Assembly (NCBI GenBank): GCA_029864065.1 | Contig: JAOTUD010000137.1 | Location: 1 to 7,128 of the forward strand | DNA from: Gammaproteobacteria bacterium | Lineage (GTDB): Bacteria; Pseudomonadota; Gammaproteobacteria; GCA-001735895 | Direction of reading: 5' to 3' | DNA length: 7,128 nt | In this document: in pieces, positions 1 to 4,817 of the stretch | How positions within the stretch are numbered: position 1 is the stretch's first letter | How the letters are laid out: each line of letters opens with the position of its first letter | Notes under the pieces: generated by a model | The model's input: the letters and a program-made list of their open reading frames with translations, nothing else | Databases searched by the model: none | What the model was told of the DNA's origin: nothing | Program-made: the position numbers and the translations under genes

Positions 1-1
1 G

Positions 2-337
2 TGGATGAACCCGGCTGCCTACGGTGCTTACATGAATCCGGCCACCTATATGAACATGATGAATCCGATGGCGTACATGCAGTTCATGAACCCGAACACC
101 TATATGCAGCCGATGAATCCGGCTAATTACCAGGTTTTTATGGATCCGAACACCTACATGTCATGGATGAATCCCAACGCATATATACCCGGGGGCGCCA
201 CCAGCGCCAGCTATGCAAACCCGAATGCAGGCTTCAACTGGTTCGATCCGAACGCGTGGACGAGCATGATGGGGCAGCAGGCCCAGGCACAACCGCAGCA
301 ACCCCAGGCGCAACCGCAACAACCCCAGCAGCAGTAA
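2..337 (+). CDS. Nonapeptide-repeat (MNPxxY) protein with Gln/Pro-rich tail, C-terminal part
   Basis: I do not recognise a named family. The visible part is almost wholly repetitive. Counting from the ATG at 5, residues 1-54 are six exact nine-residue units of pattern M-N/D-P-x-x-Y-x-x-x. A seventh, MNPNAY, is stretched by an IPGGATSASY insert, and two degenerate units follow (ANPNAGFNW, FDPNAWTSM). The tail, residues 90-110, is Gln/Pro-rich with a duplicated AQPQQPQ. There is no Cys and almost no charge. The codon before the first ATG is TGG (Trp), the residue that also ends unit six, so the frame and the repeats very probably continue upstream of the window. The true start and any signal peptide are therefore not visible. 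Repetitive Met/Asn/Pro/Tyr composition suggests a structural, self-assembling or surface/inclusion-coating protein. Similarity in style to sulfur-globule proteins is only a guess. The stop is TAA at 335-337. Confidence 0.75.
   Translation, partial: WMNPAAYGAYMNPATYMNMMNPMAYMQFMNPNTYMQPMNPANYQVFMDPNTYMSWMNPNAYIPGGATSASYANPNAGFNWFDPNAWTSMMGQQAQAQPQQPQAQPQQPQQQ
5..166 (+). repeat. Six in-register 27-bp tandem coding repeats
   Basis: Units begin at 5, 32, 59, 86, 113 and 140, each starting ATGAA(C/T)CCG or a close variant (ATGGATCCG in the last) and each encoding M-N/D-P-x-x-Y plus three variable residues. A further unit start lies at 167. DNA identity between units is partial while the amino-acid pattern is strict, which points to selection on the protein repeat and not to very recent DNA slippage. 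Confidence 0.85.
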
Positions 338-399
338 CGTAGTTATTGAAAAGCGAATGCAAAAATGGGAAGCTGGACGCCTGACTTTGGTTACCTTCA

Positions 400-957
400 A
401 TGATGGCACGAAAGCTTCTCGCATTCGCATTTCTGCTCTCGGTCTCGCCGGCGCTGCTGCAGGCCTCGACACCGAGGGATCCCTACCGGTTCTTCTTCGA
501 ACAGTCCCTTGGTGACCTGACCGAGGAGCTCGAAATCGCTCGCGAGGCAGGAAAACAAGGGGTATTCCTGTTTTTCGAAATGGATGAATGCCCGTTCTGT
601 CACCGCATGAAACAAACGGTACTCAACCAACCCGAAGTTCAGGCCTACTTCCGCTCGCACTTTCACTCCCTGGCAATTGATATCGAGGGTGATATCGAGC
701 TGATCGATTTCACCGGGCTCGACACCACGCAGAAAGAATTTTCCCGCAAAAACCGGGTACGGGCAACGCCGATGCTGGCGTTTTACGATCTCGATGGCAA
801 GCAGATTTTCAAATACGTCGGCGCGACCTCCGGGATACAGGAATTCATGTGGATGGGCGAATTTATCGTCGACAAGGTATACCTGCAAAAGGATGACTCG
901 GGGCGCAATATCCGATTCACCCGGTTCAAGAATATGAAAAAGAACAAAACGCTTTAA
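400..957 (+). CDS. Exported SoxW-like thioredoxin-fold protein
   Basis: The 185-residue protein has an N-terminal signal peptide (basic MMARK, hydrophobic stretch about 6-20, likely cleavage near the QAS at 21-23), so it should act in the periplasm. A thioredoxin fold follows: strand GVFLFFE (about 54-60), active site C64-P-F-C67 at the start of a helix, and the cis-proline loop ATP at 122-124 before strand MLAFYDLDGK. The CPFC site, the following 'RMK...V' helix, the DFTG segment around 103-106 and the TP loop match SoxW-type thioredoxins better than DsbA or TrxA. Family members act as thiol:disulfide exchangers for exported proteins, and SoxW belongs to sulfur-oxidation loci, but no sox gene is visible here. 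ATGs at 400 and 403 are both possible starts; no strong Shine-Dalgarno is seen and an in-frame stop lies at 382. It lies 62 bp after the repeat-protein gene and 57 bp before the TolC gene. Confidence 0.85.
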   Translation: MMARKLLAFAFLLSVSPALLQASTPRDPYRFFFEQSLGDLTEELEIAREAGKQGVFLFFEMDECPFCHRMKQTVLNQPEVQAYFRSHFHSLAIDIEGDIELIDFTGLDTTQKEFSRKNRVRATPMLAFYDLDGKQIFKYVGATSGIQEFMWMGEFIVDKVYLQKDDSGRNIRFTRFKNMKKNKTL

Positions 958-980
958 CAGGGCGTTGAACATAACAACGA

Positions 981-998
981 CCCTGTCCCGCGACAGGG
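981..998 (+). other. Intercistronic hairpin, 7-bp stem
   Basis: CCCTGTC (981-987) and GACAGGG (992-998) form a perfect 7-bp stem with a CCGC loop in the 57-bp gap between the thioredoxin and TolC genes. No T-run follows, so it is not a standard intrinsic terminator. An RNA-stabilising or processing hairpin, or partial attenuation, would fit. The stem ends 16 nt before the GTG at 1015. Confidence 0.5.
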
Positions 999-1014
999 AT
1001 ATCCTGGCCTGGTA

Positions 1015-2328
1015 GTGAACCGCATAGCGATGTTGAACGATTTGACTCGATGGTTGACCATATTGTTGCTCACGCTGCTTTCGTGCACTGCGCTCGGCGA
1101 CGAGGTCTTGCCCGAGCCACTGACGCTCGCCGCCGCGCTCGCCACCGCGCAAAATCCGGCGCATTACGAACTCGTCGAAATCGAACAGCGTCTGCAGGCG
1201 CTGCGCGCCGAACTCGGGATCGAGAGAGGCAACTATGGCTTCAGCCTGGACCTGAGAGGCCAGTTAAGCGAGGTGGGCCCGTCCGATTTCGCCCCGGATA
1301 CCGAGTCCAATGACAGCGCCGCGAGCCTGGTGCTGTCTAAACCGCTCTACGATTTCGGGCTGCAGGGCGCGCGCGAAAAAGTCCTGGCCCTGCAACTCGA
1401 AACGCTCGAGTACCAGCAACGGCTGCTGATCGAACAGCGTCGCCTGTCCATTCTGCAAAAGTACTTCGCGGTGCTCAACGCCGATAATAATTTTATTTCC
1501 GAAAACGAGGCGCTGGCGATCGACTTCAACCGCTGGGACCGCGCCCTGCAAAGGCAGGAGCTGGGCCAGGTCGCCGAAATCGAGGTCCTGCGCCTGCAGT
1601 CGATTTTCGAAGTGACGCGGCAGAAACGACAGCTGGCGCAACAGCAACAGCGCCTGACCCGGGCCAGGCTCGCCGAGGCCATGGGCTATCCGCGACAGCC
1701 GCCCTCGGACCTGGAAATTCCGCAGATCGATAGCGAACGCACTCTACCCTCCGAGTTGGGGCCTGTTGTCGACCGGGCCCTCTCCCACAGCCTCGAGGCG
1801 CAGCTGGCGGCGGCCAAAATCATGGCAACCCAGGCGGCCATCGGCATCGCCGATGCGAATGACAATCCCAGCCTGGATTTCGAAGTCGAGGTATCCAGCT
1901 ACGCGCGCGACAGCCGGCTGCGCGACGACTGGCGCGTCAGCCTGTTGTTCGAGATACCGCTGATTTCGGGCTCGGCGGCGCCGAGAGTCGAGCTGGCGAC
2001 GGCACTGCACGGCCAGGCGCTGGCCAATCAGCAGCAGATGCATTCGCAACTACGCCTGGAAGTGCTGCAATTGTGGGAGGAGATCCAGCAACTACGACTC
2101 GAAATCGACGGCAGAAATATCGAGCGCAGCTACCGTGAAAGCTACCTCGATCGCAGCCGCGCGGAATACGAGCTCGAGTTCAAAACCGATCTCGGCGATT
2201 CCATGGCGCTTTACTCGCGCAGCAATACCGAGCGCCTGCAGGCAATCTACGCCTACGAACTGGCCTACCAGCGGCTGGCCGCGCTGGTGGGCGACGATTT
2301 TTTGAACCAGGCCGCTTCATCTCAATGA
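1015..2328 (+). CDS. TolC-family outer-membrane efflux/secretion channel
   Basis: The 437-residue protein has an N-terminal signal sequence (hydrophobic about 13-28) and the doubled OEP architecture of TolC-type trimeric channels. The first repeat carries the SKPLYDFG motif near 108-115, followed by a long Gln/Arg/Leu-rich helical hairpin (about 118-222). The second repeat carries LLFEIPLISG near 310-319 followed by another long helical section to about 427. Short beta segments such as NPSLDFEVEVSSYARD (284-299) would form the outer-membrane barrel. Length is normal for the family. The start used is GTG at 1015; an in-frame ATG at 1030 (Met6) also leaves an intact signal peptide, and neither has a good Shine-Dalgarno. 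LLSC at 21-24 is a poor lipobox, so signal peptidase I cleavage after ALG (26-28) seems likelier. The adaptor gene follows by 12 bp. Substrate unknown. Confidence 0.88.
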   Translation: MNRIAMLNDLTRWLTILLLTLLSCTALGDEVLPEPLTLAAALATAQNPAHYELVEIEQRLQALRAELGIERGNYGFSLDLRGQLSEVGPSDFAPDTESNDSAASLVLSKPLYDFGLQGAREKVLALQLETLEYQQRLLIEQRRLSILQKYFAVLNADNNFISENEALAIDFNRWDRALQRQELGQVAEIEVLRLQSIFEVTRQKRQLAQQQQRLTRARLAEAMGYPRQPPSDLEIPQIDSERTLPSELGPVVDRALSHSLEAQLAAAKIMATQAAIGIADANDNPSLDFEVEVSSYARDSRLRDDWRVSLLFEIPLISGSAAPRVELATALHGQALANQQQMHSQLRLEVLQLWEEIQQLRLEIDGRNIERSYRESYLDRSRAEYELEFKTDLGDSMALYSRSNTERLQAIYAYELAYQRLAALVGDDFLNQAASSQ

Positions 2329-2340
2329 CCGGAGATTAAC

Positions 2341-3102
2341 ATGCGTTTCCTGCTGACCATTTGCCTTATCATCGGATCGACCGGGGCGCTTGCCATCGAC
2401 CTCGACGGCCATACCGATTTCGCCAGGCGTCTCGAGCTGAATAGCGGCGTCAGCGCCCGCGTCGAAGCGATCGCCGTGACCGTCGGTCAACAGGTGGCTA
2501 AGGGCGACCTTTTGCTGAACCTGGACACGACCCGGTTGCAGGCCGATGTCGACCTGGCACGAGCGCGGGCCGACGCGCTGGCGCCGATGGTCGAAAGAAT
2601 GCTGACCGAACTCGAAAAGGCGCAGGAGCTGTTCGATCGCGATTCGCTCGCGATGGTGGAACTGCAGAACGCGGAACAGGATCACGCGATGGCCGATTCC
2701 AGGCTGCGGGCAGCCCAGGCGAAGCTGGTCCGTGCCGAATATCGGCTTTCCCAGTCCGAGATCAGATCGCCGATCGACGGCATCGTACTCGAAATTTCGA
2801 CCTTTCCCGGGCATTACGTCAATACAGGGGTAGACAACCAGACGCTAGTCATCGTCGCGGATAATAAATACATGCGTGCGGAAGCCCTGTTGCCGCTGGA
2901 ATCCTGGAGCAACTCGCTGCTGAAGCGGACCGCCAGCGTTAGCTTTCGGAATCAGCGTTTCGACGGCAAAGTGGTTGAAATCGGCCACCAGGTTACCGTC
3001 GGAAGCAACAATCATCCTTCGATAACCCTGATCGTGGAAATCAGGACCGATGGCAAGTTACCTGCCGCGCTCCCGGTTAAAATAACCGTTGCAGACGAAT
3101 AG
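2341..3102 (+). CDS. HlyD/AcrA-type periplasmic adaptor (membrane fusion protein), compact
   Basis: The 253-residue protein has a signal peptide (about 1-18, ending GALA) and no other membrane segment. Domains in order: first lipoyl half-motif (about 33-63, SARVEAIAVTVGQQVAKGDLL), alpha-helical coiled-coil hairpin (about 64-134, rich in Ala, Glu and Arg), second lipoyl half with the family signature IRSPIDGIV (141-149), then a beta-barrel domain (about 165-251). It stops where longer adaptors (roughly 350-400 residues) continue into a membrane-proximal domain, so it is a short member. Adaptors bridge an inner-membrane transporter and a TolC-type channel. The start is well supported by GGAG at 2331-2334, six bases before the ATG. 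It lies 12 bp after the TolC gene and is almost surely cotranscribed. No pump gene follows, so the transporter partner must be elsewhere or the pair has another role. Confidence 0.87.
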   Translation: MRFLLTICLIIGSTGALAIDLDGHTDFARRLELNSGVSARVEAIAVTVGQQVAKGDLLLNLDTTRLQADVDLARARADALAPMVERMLTELEKAQELFDRDSLAMVELQNAEQDHAMADSRLRAAQAKLVRAEYRLSQSEIRSPIDGIVLEISTFPGHYVNTGVDNQTLVIVADNKYMRAEALLPLESWSNSLLKRTASVSFRNQRFDGKVVEIGHQVTVGSNNHPSITLIVEIRTDGKLPAALPVKITVADE

Positions 3103-3109
3103 CGCCCAG

Positions 3110-3123
3110 TTGATTTGAATCAA
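3110..3123 (+). promoter_or_regulatory. FNR/ANR-type binding site
   Basis: TTGATTTGAATCAA matches the FNR/ANR consensus TTGAT-N4-ATCAA at all ten defined positions and is a perfect inverted repeat in those arms. It begins 7 bp after the adaptor stop codon and lies about 100 bp upstream of the usp start codon. Known from the family: FNR/ANR activates under low oxygen, often from a site centred near -41.5. Measured from this centre, that would put transcription start near 3158. Confidence 0.75.
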
Positions 3124-3145
3124 GGGGTGGACCTGGCGCAGGGAT

Positions 3146-3157
3146 CATAGTTACTAT
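3146..3157 (+). promoter_or_regulatory. Candidate -10 region of the usp promoter
   Basis: Two overlapping weak -10 hexamers lie here: CATAGT (3146-3151), which with a start at 3158 places the FNR-type site exactly at -41.5, and TACTAT (3152-3157), which would place it near -47.5. Each matches TATAAT at four of six positions. No good -35 hexamer is needed at an activator-dependent promoter of this kind. This is inference from spacing. Confidence 0.45.
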
Positions 3158-3214
3158 AGTTTTTTCAGGAGCGGAATTTAATTCTGCTAACCGATAAACG
3201 GGAGAAGATTTAAC

Positions 3215-3625
3215 ATGTATAAAACAATTCTGGTACCCATCGATATGTCGCACATTGCCGAGGGCAAGGCGATTATAGATGTCGCCGCAACGCATGTCGG
3301 CAAGGGTACAAAAATCATTCTGCTCAACGTCATCGAGGAAATCCCCAATTGGGCAGCGGCCGAGATACCCGTCGATATCCTGGAGAATTCGCGGAAAGCC
3401 GTACACCAGGATCTGAAAGCAATCGCGACTGCCAGCGGCCTCAAGATGGATGTCGAAGTGCGCACCGGCCATTCCTACAACACGATCCTCGACGTTGCCG
3501 AGGAAAAAGACGCTGACCTGATTATCATCGCGTCGCACAAGCCCGGCCTGCAGGATTATTTCCTCGGCTCGACAGCCTCGAAGGTTGTTCGCCACGCCAA
3601 ATGCTCGGTGCTCGTGGTCCGCTAG
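3215..3625 (+). CDS. Universal stress protein, UspF/UspG-like
   Basis: The 136-residue single-domain protein has the standard UspA fold length. It starts with YKTILVPID (strand 1, Asp10 in the nucleotide site), has the DADLIIIASHKP segment (99-110) and ends with LGSTASKVVRHAKCSVLVVR (117-136). The ATP-binding family motif is G-x2-G-x9-G-S/T. Here the distal GST (118-120) is present, but the first glycines are replaced by the ASH(R/K)P form, as in E. coli UspF/UspG. Nucleotide binding is plausible but unproven. The protein is cytosolic, as it has no signal peptide. GGAG at 3201-3204 precedes the ATG by ten bases. A perfect FNR-type box upstream suggests induction under low oxygen, which is known for several Usp genes in Pseudomonas under Anr. 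The 112-bp gap after the adaptor gene and this promoter make it a separate transcription unit. Confidence 0.92.
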   Translation: MYKTILVPIDMSHIAEGKAIIDVAATHVGKGTKIILLNVIEEIPNWAAAEIPVDILENSRKAVHQDLKAIATASGLKMDVEVRTGHSYNTILDVAEEKDADLIIIASHKPGLQDYFLGSTASKVVRHAKCSVLVVR

Positions 3626-3659
3626 ACAAAGACCATCGTCGCCGAGGTAATTCTTTTTT

Positions 3660-3719
3660 GATGTCATCCCCGCGACCCTGATGTCATCCCCGCGACCCTG
3701 ATGTCATCCCCGCGACCCT
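3660..3719. repeat. Three identical 20-bp tandem units (REP half-sites)
   Basis: The unit GATGTCATCCCCGCGACCCT occurs three times without a mismatch at 3660-3679, 3680-3699 and 3700-3719. The first 15-16 bases recur at 3720-3735, where they run into a full palindrome. Each unit carries the left arm of the REP-like hairpin (GTCATCCCCGCG) but not the right arm, so the array looks like local duplication of a truncated element. It sits between the convergent usp and cupin genes. Confidence 0.9.
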
Positions 3720-3722
3720 GAT

Positions 3723-3748
3723 GTCATCCCCGCGAAAGCGGGGATCTT
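3723..3748. repeat. REP-like palindromic element A
   Basis: ATCCCCGC (3726-3733), a GAAA loop (3734-3737) and GCGGGGAT (3738-3745) make a perfect 8-bp stem with a GNRA-type tetraloop, flanked by GTC and CTT. Hairpins of this GTCATCCC...GGGATCTT type are common intergenic repeats in proteobacteria. Placed 100 bp after usp and 110 bp before the cupin stop on the opposite strand, it may help end or stabilise both transcripts, although no T-run follows. Confidence 0.8.
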
Positions 3749-3804
3749 CAAGTATTCAGTAACCTAAATAAACTACCCGCGCTCGGTTACGTCCGATTTT
3801 CAAT

Positions 3805-3816
3805 CGTGATATCACG
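3805..3816. other. 12-bp perfect palindrome CGTGATATCACG
   Basis: The sequence equals its own reverse complement over 12 bp. It lies downstream of both convergent genes, where a regulatory operator would be unexpected. I assign no function. Confidence 0.25.
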
Positions 3817-3856
3817 CTATACGGCCGCATCGCGTTCCTTCCTGCAGGGACAAGGG

Positions 3857-4222
3857 TTAACAGAACCCCGAGCCCGATTTTTTATACTCCTCGCGCGGCG
3901 GCGCGAACACGTCGTAGATCAGGGCCCCATAGGGCCCGGCGGTAAAACCATGCTCGACCCCGCCGGGCGTACGCCAGAAGTCCCCCTCGCCTACCGGTAC
4001 TTCCTCGCCGCCCTGCCGGCGCAGGCCCGAACCACGGAGGCATAGCCCCCACTGTTCCTGCGGATGGGAATGGATATCCCCTGATTTATTCGGTTCGATG
4101 CGCACGATCGAGATCATGGCCTCCTTGCCGGCAAAGACGCGAGTCGTCATGCCGTCGGCCAGTTGCCGGGCGATACCCTGGTCGAGCGCGTCGAGATTGA
4201 AAAAATTTTCTAGTTTGGACAT
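3857..4222 (-). CDS. Small single-domain cupin protein
   Basis: Numbered from the upstream ATG at 4234 (125 residues), both cupin motifs are present. Motif 1 has H55-S-H57 followed by PQEQWGLCLRGSG, with Glu60/Gln61 in the place of the usual third ligand. Motif 2 is G84-x5-P90-G-G92-x2-H95. His55, His57, Gln61 (or Glu60) and His95 would bind a divalent metal. The HSHPxEQ form resembles KdgF-like and other small Cupin_2 proteins. The substrate cannot be told from sequence; sugar-derivative processing, thiol oxidation and metal-sensing roles are all known in the superfamily. I prefer the start at 4222 (121 residues, MSKLENFF) because GGGGAAG lies just upstream of that ATG, while the ATG at 4234 has no Shine-Dalgarno. 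It is cytosolic and convergent with usp, with no other gene in its transcription unit visible. Confidence 0.85.
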   Translation of the reverse strand: MSKLENFFNLDALDQGIARQLADGMTTRVFAGKEAMISIVRIEPNKSGDIHSHPQEQWGLCLRGSGLRRQGGEEVPVGEGDFWRTPGGVEHGFTAGPYGALIYDVFAPPREEYKKSGSGFC

Positions 4223-4234
4223 ATGCTTCCCCAT

Positions 4235-4737
4235 TTACGGTAACGGATTCATTTCACGCCGACCAGAATAGCCAGTTTTCATTCGGTGCTCAACGAGTCG
4301 AGCGGAGCGAAGGGGATTGTGCGCAAAGCAGGCCCAGCAGGTAACGGGGGCTCAAAACAGCAAGTTTTTAAATAAATCAGCTTTCAGTTATTAGAAATCA
4401 GGCTGTCCGAATTCTCACTATCAAGATGCGCTAATACAAAGCGACATCGCACGGCTCGAAGATTTTCAGGTCCGTGGCAAGGATAGTAATTGCGCCACGC
4501 CGCGATATCTTAATTTATTGGTGTTAACACGGCAGTTAGCGAGAGCGGCCAGGTAATACCAGTTCATTGACCCCGCAAGTAGAGAAGGTGCGCCGAAACT
4601 TCGCTTCGACTGGATTTAAACCAACTCGTCACTTTCCTCGCTTCCCCTGTTTCACCAGCCTGAACCCTTATCAGGCATTCGCACATAATAATTTCCAAAA
4701 CGGTCAGAAACGATTTGTTTCAGGGTGGAGATAACAT
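4235..4737. other. Long divergent intergenic region without a recognised gene
   Basis: About 500 bp between the cupin start (minus strand) and the lipoprotein promoter. I find no convincing reading frame, tRNA or intrinsic terminator. It is more AT-rich than the flanking genes toward its right end. Small features are a 10-bp palindrome GTGTTAACAC (4521-4530), and a nine-base GTGGAGATA at 4725-4733 that recurs as the ribosome-binding region at 4805-4813. The cupin promoter must lie near its left end, but I cannot place a good -10/-35 pair. An unannotated small RNA is possible. Confidence 0.6.
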
Positions 4738-4766
4738 TTGACAATTTAGTTTTTTGGGAATATATT
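4738..4766 (+). promoter_or_regulatory. Strong sigma-70 promoter of the DUF5666 lipoprotein gene
   Basis: TTGACA (4738-4743, perfect -35) is followed after exactly 17 bp by TATATT (4761-4766, five of six matches to TATAAT). Transcription would begin near 4773, giving a leader of about 45 nt before the ATG at 4818. The GGAG at 4807-4810 is seven bases from the ATG. Confidence 0.75.
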
Positions 4767-4772
4767 CCCAAA
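4753..4772. promoter_or_regulatory. 20-bp perfect palindrome centred on the -10 box (candidate operator)
   Basis: TTTGGGAATATATTCCCAAA is identical to its reverse complement over 20 bp. Its centre (4762/4763) falls within the -10 hexamer, and the arms cover the spacer's 3' half and the expected start site. A dimeric regulator bound here would block RNA polymerase. I do not recognise the regulator family from the arms (GGGAAT/ATTCCC). As it ends at the predicted start site, it is mostly untranscribed, so an RNA hairpin role is less likely. Confidence 0.6.
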
Positions 4773-4817
4773 TTAGTTAAATGACTTTGCCCTCAATTAA
4801 ATCTGTGGAGATACAAA

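Noticed and set aside
1075..1086. Lipobox in the TolC-family protein (LLSC)
   Set aside because: Leu at the -2 position is atypical, and a good signal peptidase I site (ALG) follows within a few residues.
397..1164. 255-codon minus-strand frame across the thioredoxin gene and the TolC start
   Set aside because: The plus strand carries a clear signal peptide, CPFC site and TolC motifs; the antisense product is Arg/Gln-rich and unlike any family.
3074..3088. CGGTTA/TAACCG hairpin as a terminator of the adaptor gene
   Set aside because: It lies inside the coding sequence, is AT-rich and has no T-run after it.
3660..3748. Short direct repeats as a possible CRISPR array
   Set aside because: The 20-bp units abut directly with no spacers, and the last grades into a REP-like hairpin; there are no cas genes.
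3806..4045. 79-codon plus-strand frame opposite the cupin gene
   Set aside because: It lies antisense to a gene with both conserved cupin motifs, has no ribosome-binding site and no recognisable protein features.
4294..4316. GAGTCGAGCGGAGCGAAGGGG fragment as part of a repeat or RNA gene
   Set aside because: It resembles common intergenic proteobacterial sequence, but there is no second copy or paired structure in the window to support a call.
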